Assembly (NCBI RefSeq): GCF_947179165.1 | Contig: NC_077242.1 | Coordinates: 2,480,001 to 2,544,000 of the forward strand | DNA from: Solanum dulcamara | Taxonomy: Eukaryota; Streptophyta; Magnoliopsida; Solanales; Solanaceae | Length of the DNA stretch: 64,000 bases | Reading direction: 5' to 3' | Part shown: positions 23,644 through 37,293 of the stretch, in pieces | Numbering within the stretch: the stretch's first letter is position 1 | Layout of the letters: each line of letters starts with the position of its first letter | Translations under genes and position numbers: made by a program | Notes under the pieces: generated by a model | The model's database searches: none | Told to the model about the DNA's origin: nothing | What the model saw: only the letters and a program-made list of their open reading frames with translations

Positions 23644-24611
23644 ACAAATCATGAATTAATTAGGAAAGTTAATTTTTTTTTCTTCTTTTATTTTTAGAAA
23701 AATTTGCGGGTAGGAAAATAGGGAGGGGATTACGAGGTGAAAAATTGAACCTCACCAATAAGGTGAAATTTCAGATAGACAATCAACTGAGCTACTAATA
23801 CTCTCCATTTAAATTTGTTTTTATTGACTTATCCTAGAATTTCGTTTGAAGTTAAGTTTTGTTATACGACTCAAATTTGAAACCCCATATCCAAGTTGGA
23901 AATCAAAAATCTGAAGTTTGACTCATAGGTGGTCCAACTCTGAAAACTTTAAAAACTTCGGTTATTCTTCATATAGTAATCCTAAAAAATGAATATTTAT
24001 ATCCTTTCACCCTTGAAAACTTTTTAAAAACTTTGTTTTTTTTGCGCATTATAAAATCAATTATCAAATAAAAAATAGAATTTTTAAATAACTTTTGTGA
24101 TTGGATTGTTTTCTCAATTTTATGTCCACTCCTATACTAGTAGTAGGACCAAAAAAACACAGATAGAACTAAAACCCTTTGATGTGGCGTGGTCCTACTC
24201 ACCCGTTACATTGTCTCGAAAAAACAAGGCATAGCCATTAATTTCATGCATGCATTATTACTTGTATTACTGTTCATTATTAAATGTCTTATATGATCAT
24301 GTGCTTCTTTGGTTTGTTTCCTAAAAAAAATACTTAAATATTGAATTCTAAAAGTATAATTAGGCATCTATATAGTATGGTGATAACAGACACACAAGTT
24401 TATTCACATACTAAATCAATTGGTGGCTAGTCTGGAGCTAAAATTTAAAATTTATGAAGTTTGAATTTGTCGTTGAAATTATAGTCGTTATAGATAATTA
24501 TTATGTTTGAAATTAATATGTATGTATAGTTTAGTGAATTTTCTTAATACAAATACAAAATCTAAATAAAAGTCCTTCCTCTACAATTGAATAACGACCA
24601 CACAAAATAAT

Positions 24612-24841
24612 ATTCCCTCTGCTTCATATATTAGTTGTCCACATTATATAAAAAATACTTGTCCAAACTTACTCGTCAATTTACAAAATCAAGATAGAAT
24701 CATTTGATTTTTCCGAAAAGTTTTGTAAAGTTCAAAAGAAAATTTATGAAATGATAAATTAGTAAAATTATCTTTTTTATTTTTGATTTCTTAAAGAATT
24801 TGTAAAAGTGAAAATGAACAACTAATACAGAGTGGAGGAAG
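24612..24841. mobile_element. Stowaway-type MITE
   Basis: Left end TTCCCTCTGCTTCATATATT AGTTGTCC and right end GAACAACTAATACAGAGTGG AGGAA are inverted repeats. About 230 bp, AT-rich, non-coding. Confidence 0.7.
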
Positions 24842-25179
24842 TCGATGTGACAATATTTTACCCTCGCATCGATAACAAAATCTTATTACACACATCTGAT
24901 GTTTTTTATTACGTAAATAAATGCATGGCAACATTTTATTATTCATTAATTATGGTTAGTTAAGAGATCTCATTTTATTTTTGTAACCTTTATAATGTAA
25001 TTATTATTATTTTGATGTAAACATAAGTTGTCAATATTTTCTTCTTTTTAAATGATGACAGTATATTATTGGAATATGTTTTATTTCTTCTTGCATTGGC
25101 TTAAATTAATTAGTACTGGTTGAATTCGCGATGCAATCTTTGACCATATTGTAAAAGCTAAAATAGGGTCACTAATCTA

Positions 25180-25846
25180 GTCAAGGCGACTCAATATATT
25201 CGAAGGCCTAAAGCAAAATTTTAATTAAAAGCCTAAAATTTAAATAACTTTATATATATTTATTTAAAATTTATTTTTCTTATTTATATGCAAATTATTA
25301 CTTATATTTTTTTATAAATGATTTCGTTGAATACCTTCTTTTTTTTTCCAGTTATTAGTTTTAGGTAAGATTTTATCAATTAATCATTGAATTTTTTTTT
25401 CACCGAAGCAATCATTATATCAAAAAGTTGATAACTTGATATACTTAACTTAATATGTTTATTGTAATGCTTGAAAATTTAAGAAATTTAATAAAGAATT
25501 TGCAATTTACTTTGTTCAACACTTTTCGACTATTGATTCATATTTTTTATAAAGTATTACTCCAACTTATCGAAAAATTGAAGAAGAAGAGCACAAAAGG
25601 TGTTAAAAAGAATAAAATAATATGAGTGTTATTAGAGAGAATGTAAGAAGGCAAAGCAACATTTTCATGATTTCTTCTATTTGAATGACGTTAAAGAGAA
25701 TAAAATAATATAATTTTTTTAAAAAATAATTTTTATCATAAATAATCACTTTTTCTATAAAAAAAAATTAACACATGATTTATTATTAGTAATAATTTGA
25801 GGCATATGCCTTTTTTTTTAAAAGCTAGAGCCGGCACTGAATCTAG
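25180..25846. mobile_element. Possible degenerate hAT-type element
   Basis: The right edge (AAAAGCTAGAGCCGGCACTG, 25826-25845) is the complement of a CAGTGCCGGCTC-type hAT terminus, preceded by AGGCATATGCC. The left part carries GGCCTAAAGCAAAATTTTAA, which often lies next to such ends. No clean left terminal repeat or 8-bp duplication was found, so boundaries and class are tentative. Confidence 0.4.
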
Positions 25847-27509
25847 TTTAACTAAACTATATAGAATTTGAACTTGCCTAGAACACTAACACTTTCGTAA
25901 ATTCCCAAATTAAATTGTTTAATAAATAAGTACAGCATCTAAGCAACAACAAAAAAAAGCATAGTACACATACGTGGATAAAATATTACTAATATTTTAT
26001 TTTGGTTTCAAACTTTAAGAACTCACCTTCACAAAATAATATTTCCATTATTTCATATTAATTGAATTTTTGAGAAATTTCTCATTGTTCAAAATAATTA
26101 AATTGTTAAAAGTTCAAGATCGATGTTTGAATTTTTTTCTATATTTGCCCTTTTATTTATTGAAATTTTATATTTTATAGGAGATAAATCACATTAGTTG
26201 CAAAATTATATTTATGATTTTACAAAGGGCAATAGTGGAAAACATGGTTCAAATTATATCCTTGAACGTTTTTCTTAATATGAAGGAGAGCCTTGGAGTA
26301 ATTAGTAAAATTGTTGTCATGTGACTAGGAGGTCACGAGTAGAGTAATTATTTCAGTAATTAATATTTACATTTACTGATTTATAATATTACATCTGCCT
26401 CTGATTTTATTTTCTCAATGCTTTATTAAAGATCCCTAATTGCAGTGAATACCGGCCAGTACATAATATATTTACCAACTTGTAAGTATGTAGAAAGCCA
26501 AAAATACTTTCATTTTAATTTCTTTGTCAAATCGTTCATTTTAACTAAAGATTTTGAATTGATTTAAGCAACTATTTCGTTTTTAGACCATATCATTTAA
26601 ATTTGTACCTATTTTAAAAGATTCAGGTAAATGACCGTCGAGAAATTATTCCTTTATACGGTTAATTCGAATCTAATACCTGAATCATATATTGTTCAAA
26701 ATCATACGAACAAAATATTAAATAATTGTCATCTAATAGTTAATTAAGACAACTTATTGCAATGTAGAGAGTGATTTATTTCTAGCGAAGTCATTTATTG
26801 ATGCTAATCATTTTGATGTCACTTGAGACCACTTCCTTCCACTTGACTTTATGTTTACCTTCACTTATCATAGTTTTATATCTACAAATTGGCGCATATA
26901 CAGATCGATACAAACCATATCCAAGTCAGTTTAAGTAATTTTCTTACATTTTATCCTTAATATGTATTATATGCACCTTTTTATAAAGTTATGTTATTTG
27001 AGTCTAACTCAACCAAAAAACTAAATTACGAGTAGAGAATTGCTCAAATCTATATAAGCAGATCGTCGATCTATTTCCCAATTGATACATTAATCCACTC
27101 TAACACCTTCTGATAAATATGATCTTTTCTATCTATTAATAAATTTTACATGATATAAATTTAAACTAAGCAAATTAGTGAATATGAATATCATATATCA
27201 AATGTTATTTATTTATTTTTAAAAAAGGAAATATAAAAGCAATTGGGTTTAAGGAGAGTGGAACCCACAAGTGGTTTTATTGCTGTAATAAAAGTATAAA
27301 ACTCATAATTAATGGCTTTTTTCAGAAAAGGTAGGGGAAATAAGTGGCTCAGCATGGTAAATGAGAAATAATAATTGCACTTAAAGGTCTCAACTTATTA
27401 TATTAATGCGTGAAGACCCCACAATTAAAAAGTAGAAAACCAAATCAGTCCCCCACCCCAGGCCCCTGAACAAAGCCACATTACTTTGTGCAGAAAACAG
27501 AGACAGAAG

Positions 27510-27605
27510 TAAAAGCCCCCTCTACCCTCACGCGCCTTCATGACCACGCGCCTTCACGACCACAACTGGAGTCGTACTCCTACAGGTGGCTGTGGGGTCC
27601 CACTA
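27510..27605. promoter_or_regulatory. GC-rich patch with duplicated CGCG motif
   Basis: CACGCGCCTTCA occurs at 27529-27540 and 27545-27556, 16 bp apart, within an otherwise very AT-rich block. The ACGCGC core fits the CGCG box bound by plant CAMTA (calmodulin-regulated) factors. It is 2.3 kb upstream of the kinase ATG, so the link to a gene is unproven. Confidence 0.3.
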
Positions 27606-29400
27606 GATCAAACAAAAACTACTAATTTTAAAAATTTGGAAAAATCTACTAATCACATGTGACATTAAATAGATACAAAACAAAGTTGACTTTTGGATTA
27701 TATTTAGCAATAGAAAGATTAGTTTATTAGGAGTATTTTAGAAGTTGATTTGAAATATGCATGTATTAGTTATTTATAAATTAATTATGAAAATTTTTCT
27801 GTAAAAATTATTATATACAAATAAAATTTTAATTTTATCTCATGATTTTATATTATAATTTCAAATCATAATTTCATATTAGATGGTCAAACGGCCTAAG
27901 AAACATCTATGACTATTGAGTAAATATTGAACTTCATCTAACACTGATGTGCATGGGGTGCACACTGTATATTTTTTTTTTTTGAAAATGTTATATACCA
28001 AAAGAAGAATGGAGTTCAAAGTGTTTTATATATTTTGTACTATGAGTATTATAAATAGTAGTTCAATATAAACATAAAAAATAAGTTTAGGTTATTGGTG
28101 TACCAAGTGGTTTCAATAGTAAATGTTTTACTTTTCTGGCGTAGATTACATTTTATTTAAATTGGATGTCAATTGGAAATAATTTTTTCACCCCCCAAAA
28201 TTAAAAAATAAATATTTATGAATATCCTATTTTTTCCGGATTCTATTATAGTATTACATTAAATATATTATTATTGGTTTCAATAATAAATATATGTAGG
28301 TAAAAATTTAAATAGTAATTTAACCTTACATTAACCCTCAACTTTGTCGACTTAATTTGTTTGATACTGAAGTATAATTATTACTATTGTGTTAATTATA
28401 AACTTAATGATGTCATGATATTCACATTTTAAAAGTTAAATAAATAGGAGATGATTTAAATTCAAGTATATAGGTCTGCTAATTAATTAAGTTAGTTAAA
28501 AATTATGAAATTTCAAATTTAAAGTTAGTTTAAAATAAGAACATTAGCTAATTTCCCCCCGTATATTCAAATATGATGATTAATATGTCGAACTATTTCA
28601 TAAAATTAATTAACATCTGAACAATTGATTCGAATACTACAGTTTAATGGTAAAAAATATTGGAGGTACTAATAAAGATTTTGGTGGAGTAATAAATATT
28701 TCTTCATTCTTAATCAAAAAGTCTTGAATTTGAATCCCTAAGGTACGAAGTTACCTTTATTAGAGAGTAATTTATCCATTGTAAAATTTTTTAATACAAA
28801 TTTAAATTTAATCAAATTTTAATATAGATATCGTATCCTAAAAAAATAATAATATTGGAGGTGATTTAGGTGGCATCATAAGGAGCCAAAATATAACTTG
28901 AAGTAAGATGATAGCTTGAGCTGGCAGTTTCTTTGTTTTGATGTGCGCGTGTGTTTCAACTAAACATGTTATTAAGAATGTCACAAACGGAACAGCATCG
29001 GTCTTCCCAGCTTCTTTTCCTCTGTTTTCTCACACACACACAGTGGGTACTGATGACAATTATTTATTAAAAAAGCTGCTCTTCGGCGGTCAGAATAATA
29101 TAAAATCCCACCTAACAGTTGTTTATGTAAAACACCCTTCTTTAATCCTTTTTATCTCTCTTTTGTGCATGTATGTATTGTGTCCTCTGAACTCAATCCA
29201 TATGTGCCCTAGATCCACAACTATGCTTTCTTCTCCACCCAACTTTTCTGTACTACATAACAGTATTCATTTCTAGCTCAACTGTTTTGACTGATTTTTT
29301 AGTGGCTGTACATTTGTACTCAGTTGTGTGTATGAACTGTTTTCTTGGTTTTCTGAAGTGTTAATGTTCTTGTTAAAGTTGGTTTCTTTGATTTGGTTAA

Positions 29401-29845
29401 GTGGGTGTAGGCTTATTGGTGAAAAGATGAGATTTTGGGAGGTGGGGTTTGTTTGATTTTTGATAATTGATAGTACTCTAGTAACTGGGAAGTGGTGTTT
29501 TCTTGAAAACGAAGAGGGGTATTGGTGAAAAGGTGTGATTTTGGGAGGTGGGTGTAGGTTTATTAGTGAAAAGATGAGATTTTGGGAGGTGGGGTTTGGT
29601 TGATTTTTGATAATTGGTTGTGCTGGAGTAGTTGGGAAGTGGTGTTTTCTTGAATGAAGAGGGGCATTGGTGAAAAGGTGTGATTTTGGGAGGTGGGTGT
29701 AGGTTTATTAGTGAAAAGATGAGATTTTGGGAGGTGGGGTTTGTTTGATCTTGATAATTGGTTGTCCTGCAGTAATTGGGAAGTTGTGTTTTCTTGAAAT
29801 GAAGAGGGGTATTGGTGAAAAGGTGTGATTTTGGGAGGTGGGGTT
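29401..29845 (+). repeat. About 146-bp minisatellite, three copies plus a partial one
   Basis: The unit starts GTGGGTGTAGG at 29401, 29548 and 29693 (spacings 147 and 145), with a partial fourth copy ending near 29845. Each unit contains TGAAAAGATGAGATTTTGGG AGGTGGGG, a TGATAATTG block, GGGAAGT(G/T)GTGTTTTCTTGAA and GGTGAAAAGGTGTGATTTTG. The array ends only about 36 bp before the kinase ATG, so it is promoter or 5' leader. The antisense frame stays open through it because the units carry the same frame pattern. Confidence 0.9.
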
Positions 29846-29880
29846 GCATTCTTGGTGCTTTTTTAGTTTGGTATTTTGGG

Positions 29881-32800
29881 ATGGGTTGTGTTTGTGGTAA
29901 GCCATCTGCCATTGAAGACAGTAGAGATAGTCCAAGGGAGAGGTTGTCAAGTAAAAGTGCTGCAAGTTTGAGAGGGCCAAGAACTGGTGGTTCATCAAGA
30001 AGAGAGGAAGCTTATAGAGCCAAAGATCGTTTGGATAGCATTGATGGGAAGGCAATGTTGTTTGATAAACAAGTAAATGGTTCAGTAAGACTGCAGACTG
30101 AGAATTATGAGAGGAAAAGGGAGAAGCAAGAATTTATTGGGACATTACCTAAAAGCAGTGAAGGGGAACAGGTTGCTGCTGGATGGCCACCCTGGCTTGC
30201 TGCTGTTGCTGGTGAAGCTATTAGAGGATGGGTGCCTAGGCGAGCCGATTCTTTTGAGAAATTGGATAAAGTATGCTACTTTTTTTGTCTCTTGACTTTT
30301 CATTCTACAGTAGAAACTTCAAACATTTCATGATAATGGTCGCATAATAGTCTCTTTTTCTCTCTCCCCCACAAAAAAGTGAGTCGTTACTTTCTATGTT
30401 ATTGGTAGAAGTTTGGTGTTGACTCATGTGATATTTCTCCTTACTAACTCATACTAGAGTTCTGCTGTTCATAATCCAGTAAATGTTTCAATTTATCATC
30501 AAAATATAGCTCAATTACCCCATCCATTGCCAATGTGAGTCTCTGACATTTGGAGTGTGAATGATATAATCTTGATATCAGGTTAAGAAATGGACCTTGG
30601 TAGAGGTGGATCCAAGATATTAGCTCTATGGGTTCAATCTCTTCAAGGTCCTTAGTTTTGAACCCATTATGGTTTTAAAGTTGTAGGTTTATTGCAATTT
30701 TAGTACTTTTTACACATAAATTTACACTCTGCGCCGAAAGTACTGGTTTATGTCAAAGCTCCATCTGCCACTGGACTTTGGGCCTATTTCAACCTCTAAG
30801 TGTGAGGATTGTAAAAGACCATCTAACGAGATCAATTACCCCATCCATAGCCAATGAAGGACTTTGAAAAGCAGAGAGTTGGAGCTGGAAACTTTTTTTT
30901 TTTTGCATGTTATAGCCAATCACAAGTTTGTGCTGATATAAATCAGGGGAAATGAGCAAGAAATTAATCTGTTTTCCCAATGTGGTAAATCTATTCCTCC
31001 AAACCCCTTCTAGCAGGAGCCAATTGTGGTTTTCCCACTTTTGCTTGCTTGGTCACTTGAGCCTCAACCTCATAGTTGGAAGAGTAGGGGTTTTACCACT
31101 GGGCTATACTTCTGTCAAGGAAAACATTAATTTATACATGCACTTCTTAATATGAGTTTTGATAGTCAGTCCAAAGTTCAAAAAGAGGTGAAGGGTTGCA
31201 TTTGGTTGACATCCTTTGTTAAAATTGCCATAATATCACGAATCAAACATTGAATTGACAGGGACGTGTTCCCTTAGGCATGCACTGCATCGGCACCAAT
31301 GTGTACTATTGAATGGGCAAGGGATGTATTGGAATGTTATTTGCCCAAAATAAAGCAGAATAAATGCAATTAATATAGCTGACCCGAACTAGATTGGGAT
31401 TCAGACAGACTTAATTGATTGATTGTTTTGTCTCAAATGTCTTTCTTTTGTGAACTAGTACATGTATTCGTTATGTTTGAATAGGCCTGATTTGGTTAAT
31501 CCAGTGTTTTGCTACATTTGGCCCAATGTAGAGAGCACTGCTATGCAGGTCTGATTCAGATACCATGAAACAACTGATGTTTTCTCCTATTAAATTTTAA
31601 GTATGTGGTTTCAGATGATAATCCTAGAAAATTGCAACAGTTACTGTCACAATACTATCTACCAGGAACATTCATCTAATATTCTCGCAGGGAGACATTT
31701 TATGCTTTTGTTAGTTTGGAATGGAGGGGGTAAAGTTTGGAGGAGAGGTCAAAACTTTATGGCTGTTTTATATTATTTGTTTCCTTTGAACCTAAAATCG
31801 ACTGGTGTCTGATTGCCCCAGAATTTCCACCAATTTCCTTATCTAAAAAAGAAAGAATTCCAGCGTTTGGCTGCTGATTTTCCCTTTGATTACGGAATGC
31901 AAGAAGCTGGTTTTAGCTCTTTACATGTGCAGGAGCTTACAAAGAAAATTGATAGTTCTGGATGCTGCATATTCTCTGTTACTTCGAATCATGATATCAG
32001 TGACTATTAATCTATGACTATTACTTTCTAGTTTTAATATCCTTTTGCTTGTAAGTCACATAAAACTCTTGAGACCCACCAGTGCGCTGCAAACCCCAAA
32101 GGTGGTTACTTTAGATATATTTCATACCTGTAAAGTTCTCAACTCATCAGTCCCTGTTTATTGGACCGGTCATGGAGGCCGATGATTCGTCTGGAACTTG
32201 CTCCTTCTCTAGGTCACTATACATTTGGATCATGGTCTTTCTACAGGAACTATTGCATGTTCATTTTAGGTGTTGTGTTTGACAAGCTACCTTATAATTT
32301 TAACTGGTTCGTGACAATTGTTATAAACCCAGATAGTTCATAGCAATAAGTTTAACATCTATATCACAGTCATCAATTGTTTTCTGGTATGTTTCTGATA
32401 TATGCGAACGCGGTGATCTGCGTGGGGCATGAGAAGGATAATACTCACACATCTAGTTCTTCATGGAAAAAAATATGACTTCATAATAAAATACTCGCAC
32501 GTCTTGTTTCTTATGATCTTGGGCACTGACAGAAACTTGTGTTCTTGTGGTAACACTAGCTAGAAGAAAATGGTTTATTGTGTGATCTGCTTACTTTTTG
32601 ATATACTTGAAGCGTGAATGAGTCTAACTTGATACTTGGTATTATGGTCTCCTTTTTCCATAGATTGGCCAGGGTACCTACAGCAACGTTTACCGTGCTC
32701 GTGATCTTGATCAAGGGAAGATTGTTGCTTTGAAGAAAGTGAGATTTGATAATCTAGAACCTGAGAGTGTTCGGTTCATGGCTAGGGAGATTCACATATT

Positions 32801-35800
32801 ACGGAGGCTTGATCATCCAAACATAATAAAACTAGAAGGTTTAGTTACTTCTAGGATGTCTTGCAGCCTTTACCTTGTATTTGAATACATGGAGCATGAC
32901 CTGGCAGGGCTAGCGTCACATCCTGGTCTTAAGTTTACTGAGTCGCAGGTACTCATTTAAATTTGCTTTTGCGGTAGCTAGCCATTCAATGTTTTGCAAA
33001 TTACGTTATTCTTTTCAATGTTATTTTTTGGCAAATTACAATAACCCAGTAAGCATTTATAGCTGAAAATCCTCATAGACAGACCTCAAATTTGTATTTA
33101 CATCAACAGAGGTTTTATAATGGCTTCCTGTTCCAAGATTGCATTCTTGCATTTAGACTAAATGTGCCTCTGCATTTGCTCACTATTTGTATCACTTGTT
33201 CCTGAGGAGGGAAGTACTTGGTTCTCTCTCTTTTTTTCATTTCATTAATCCTTTTTAAGGGTTTATTCTGTTTGCTTGTCTAAATGGAAAATTGTACTTG
33301 CCTTTTGTAGGTCAAATGTTACATGCAACAACTTTTACGTGGACTCGATCATTGTCACAGTCGTGGTGTTTTACATCGTGATATAAAAGGCTCCAACCTT
33401 TTAATTGATAATAATGGCATATTAAAGATAGCTGACTTTGGTCTAGCAAGCTTTTTTGATCCTCATCAAAGCCAACCTCTTACTAGCCGTGTAGTGACTC
33501 TCTGGTATCGGCCTCCTGAACTGCTACTTGGTGCTACTTACTATGGTATTGCTGTGGATTTATGGAGCGCTGGTTGCATACTAGCAGAACTTTATGCTGG
33601 CAAGCCTATAATGCCAGGAAGAACAGAGGTAAGTTCTTTCTTAATCTTTTGTTTTTATGCTTGTACCCAATTTAATGATATTGAAATAAAATGCACCAGG
33701 TCCAATGGTTGAATATCATAATGGATAGTGAAGCTTTACTTTAAAAGTTATTAGGAACCAAATGTAGTCAGGGTCATCAGAGCTCATTGGTTAGATGTGC
33801 CAGTGAGACCAAATTGTAGATTTTGTATTGTCAGTTTCTTCAGGTCAATTGCCATTTGCTTGGACCCTGCTTTTTGGTTCTTGATGCTGGCGGAACATAA
33901 GACAATTCTTTGTGAAGCCCGTCAATAGATAACACTTCATTTTAGAGAAGGTTCAAACCATTACATCAATAAGAACTCAGACCAACCCTGAGAATGTTGA
34001 AGCATCCTATTAGAGTATGTTAGTTATCTTTAAAATACGTCTTTTCTTAATAGTGTTCAATGAGACTAGTAAGATGTGATTTGCCACATATTCTTTTGTT
34101 CTTACTTGGTGTTGTCATAGTTTACTTCAACTTTGAAATGGAAATAGTGGCTTTGCTGCTTGGTAAAAAAATTAGTAGTGCCGATGGTTAGTGATCTTGC
34201 TGTACACGACAAGTTGGTGTTGCTCAAGGAATGATTGTTTTCCTTTTCTTCAATAGCTGGTAGATGAAGTTACACTTGGCAATTCTTGGAATGTGAATCA
34301 TATTGGGGTTACTTTGGTACTTAAATGTGAGGAAGTTGTGACACCGTAATTTTGATGCATCTTTGGAAAGAATCTTCTCATATTTGACCTCCGATACAGT
34401 TCTATGGCATCATCCTAGTCAGATGCAATAGGCATTGTGTCTTGTGATCATATATACTTCTTTATTTGCACCTGTTTACAGATAATTTATCGTGTCATCC
34501 TGCTAGGTGCATCGTGCTGTCTTATATGATGAATAGTCGATGATCGATTGAGCTTGCTCTGATAGAGAACATTAGTTGTCTTTTATTCAACTTGATATTG
34601 TTGGCATGTTACTTATCCCATCTGTAATTAGTTTCTCTTGTATTACTTGTATGATATCTCTATTGATCTTGTTCTCTAGCTTAACGTGTTGATAAATTTG
34701 AAGTGCATAATATGCGGTGTAGGTGGAGCAGCTTCATAAGATTTTCAAACTGTGTGGATCACCTTCTGAGGAATACTGGAGGAAATCAAGGTTGCCACAT
34801 GCAACAATTTTCAAGCCCCAACAACCTTATAGGCGCTGTGTTGCAGAAACATTTAAAGAGTTCCCTGCACCAGCACTAGCACTCATAGAAACCTTACTCT
34901 CCATAGATCCTGCTGATCGTGGGTCCTCAGCCTCTGCCTTGAAGAGTGAGGTATGATGTTTCTTAAAGATAAAATCTTTCTGTATCACTAGGACATTCAC
35001 TTTGTTGAAGCTGTTGACTTGCCATCTCTCGAACTATCATTTGTGCTTGAGCAACCAATTGATGGTGGTGCTTCCTCAGTGCTTTCTCTTGAAATTTCTT
35101 ACAATCATCTTTTTTGTGTATTGTTTTTTTAATGCTATGGAGCCCAATTGACCAAGATTTAGACAAATTTTCATTATGAGACCTGCTTTTTTCTTTCTTT
35201 CTAAAAAGAACCTGCTTATTTCAGTTCTTTACAACAAAACCACTTCCTTGTGATCCTTCAAGCTTGCCAAAATATCCCCCGAGCAAGGAATTTGATGCAA
35301 AAGTGCGGGATGAAGAAGCCCGAAGGTAAAAGTAGCATAAACCATAAATATGATTTACCCACCTTCCTTATTTAATGTGCTCCAGAATTGTCAGTAACAA
35401 ATGGGTATTAAGACATAATTGATATTGTGCTGATTGATGTGCTCTTGTTTATGTACTGATAATCTCACTTCTTCTGTGATATTTAGGCAAGCGGCTGCTG
35501 GAGGTACGGGTCATCGATATGATCCAGAAAGGAGAGGAACAAGAGAATCGCGTGCAGTTCCTGCACCCGAAGCCAATGCTGAATTAGTTTCCTCTATGCA
35601 GGTAATTTTTTTATGATAGCTTGTTGACATTGATTTGCCCATGGAGTAGAGCTGCACTTTCTGAGTCACTGGCTTGAGTAAATCAAGTAACCTTGGAATC
35701 TTTACTTGTTGCACCGTGAAATTACTACTACCTCCGTACCAATTTATGTGGCGGTGTTTGACTGGGAGAGGAGTTTAGCGGAAAAAAAGGCTTTTGCCAC

Positions 35801-37293
35801 TTATGGTCTAAAACAAGCCATAGACATTTGTTTGGTTATAACTCATCTCATTAAGGTTCTGATTGGAGGAGTGAAAGCCAGGATGGCTTGGTAAGCAAGC
35901 AATCAGTTATGCGGGCGCCAACTCCAAGTAAAATAGCAAGTTTAAAGTTGCTGTTTCTAAAATTTGAAATGGTGCCATTTTTGGGATAGGGACATACTAA
36001 AATGGGAAGTGTGCCATATAAAATGGGACAGAGGGAATATTATGTGGGAAGAGAGGTTGAGCATATGCCATCAACTCATTTAATCTTTAAAATTGAGAGC
36101 ATGAAAGAGGATAGTTGCTCAATTGATAAACGTGAGTACAATTGCACTCTGACACTGTTAGACAGCAGTACTCTGCAGATTTAGCATCTTCAGCAAACCT
36201 TTTTTCCTCGCTCTTCAGCATTACAATGGCTTAACTTTGTGTTGTTAAGAGATTAGTAGCCCGTGTTTTCACAAATTATTGAAATAGGTCACTTGACCAA
36301 TTCCATCAATCTGTTGACAACAATATAAGTGTTTAAATGTGTACTTCTGTCATGTCTCCATTCTGAGTTTATGCTCTCTTTTTTTTCTTCTGGTATTCGC
36401 ATTATCAATGTCTTGTAACTACTTTGATTTGCCCTTTCAGACGTTGAAAATACAATTTTTGTTAATTTTTTGTTGTTTTGTTCTATATTCATGTGGTGTG
36501 GTGCTCTCTATGCAGAAAAGACAAGGTCAATCCAATTCAAAAAGCAGAAGTGAGATGTTCAACTCTCATCCGGAAGAGGTTGCCTCTGGTTTTCCAATTG
36601 ACCCCCCTAGACCATCTCAAGTTGTGGAAGAAGCAAGTAATGATCCTCAGGCGCAGCTCCATAAGCGAGGTTCCCATTCCGGTCCATTGTCTCACCGAGC
36701 TGCTTGGGCAAAAGCTGGAAAGAATATGGATGACGCCCCAAAACTTTCTGTTGCGGATTTGTCAGCTATGTCTGGGCTAGTTGCTGCAAGGAGAAGCATG
36801 TTCTCTGAAGATCGGTCAGATAAGTCAGGTTCACACAAACAGGAAGTTCCTAAACTAATAGCCAGGTTCCCTGGATCCTTCAAAGAGGTTTCACATTCTG
36901 CGATGAAACAAGAGCAGAAAAATCATGCACTTGCCAGCTCACGTCAAAACGAGGATGGTAGAACCAGCAACAATGATCCCGTTCTTGTAAGAAGCCTATC
37001 GACATATTTTCTTTCTGTCTATACATCTGACACATAATGGTTTTAGCCATGGTCTTATTTTGCCCACTTTTTTTTTAAATGTCCAGCTGGGATATGGATC
37101 AAAAGGCAACAAAATTCACTACTCTGGACCACTACTAGTTCCATCAGGCAAAATGGATCAAGTGCTGAAAGATCACGATCGCCACATCCAAGAAGCTGTA
37201 AGACGAGCACGCTTGGACAAGGCAAAAGCAAAGAAAATTCAGGTTGAAGGGAGCAAATTATCAGCCAGTTCATTATTTGTTTCTGGCCGTTGA
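29881..37293 (+). CDS. CDK-like Ser/Thr protein kinase, N-myristoylated (At1g54610/IBS1 type)
   Basis: Eight exons: 29881-30270, 32664-32948, 33311-33628, 34723-34950, 35225-35325, 35487-35601, 36516-36986, 37087-37293; 704 residues with frame kept throughout. MGCVCGK gives a myristoylated Gly2 and palmitoylatable Cys3/Cys5, so membrane attachment is expected; no ATG lies upstream in frame. A long N-terminal region ends in AGWPPWLAAVAGEAIRGW and FEKLDK. The kinase domain has glycine loop GQGTYS (132-137), catalytic Lys154 in VALKK, HRDIKGSN with Asp249, DFG at 267-269 and WYRPPELLLGA. A NLEPESVRFMAREI helix replaces the PSTAIRE of cell-cycle CDKs. The Ser-rich C-terminal tail holds a conserved YSGPL motif and a basic helix (HIQEAVRRARLDKAKAKK). 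Arabidopsis relatives include IBS1, linked to BABA-induced priming. Substrates and any cyclin partner are unknown. Confidence 0.95.
30600..30780. repeat. Dispersed repeat in kinase intron 1
   Basis: Begins TAGAGGTGGATCCAAGATAT and ends CATCTGCCACTGG, with GGTTTTAAAGTTGTAGGTTT in the middle. The ends are weakly complementary (AGGTGGAT / ATCTGCCA). Recognised as a common plant intronic repeat layout; class unassigned. Confidence 0.4.
31000..31115 (-). mobile_element. tRNA-derived SINE fragment in kinase intron 1
   Basis: On the minus strand, TATAGCCCAGTGGTAAAACC resembles a tRNA A box and GAGGTTGAGGCTCAAGTGAC a degenerate B box about 30 bp later, followed by a non-tRNA body. No tail or target duplication is clear. 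Confidence 0.45.
35726..36040. mobile_element. Stowaway-type MITE in kinase intron 6
   Basis: Left end TACTACCTCCGTACCAATTT ATGTGGC mirrors the right end GCCATATAAAATGGGACAGA GGGAATA. About 310 bp, within the 914-bp intron between exons 6 and 7. The exon junctions are untouched. Confidence 0.75.

Larger units (their letters stand above)
23644..28900. other. Gene-poor AT-rich intergenic block
   Basis: Apart from the MITEs listed separately, no coding frame or RNA gene is supported. A degenerate Stowaway-like pair lies at about 26039-26290. The only base-composition exception is a GC-rich patch at 27510-27605 with two CACGCGCC motifs. Confidence 0.55.

Noticed and set aside
29478..29912. 144-residue minus-strand open frame rich in Pro, Ser, His and Thr
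   Set aside because: It is the antisense reading of the 146-bp minisatellite; openness follows from repeat periodicity and there is no recognisable domain.
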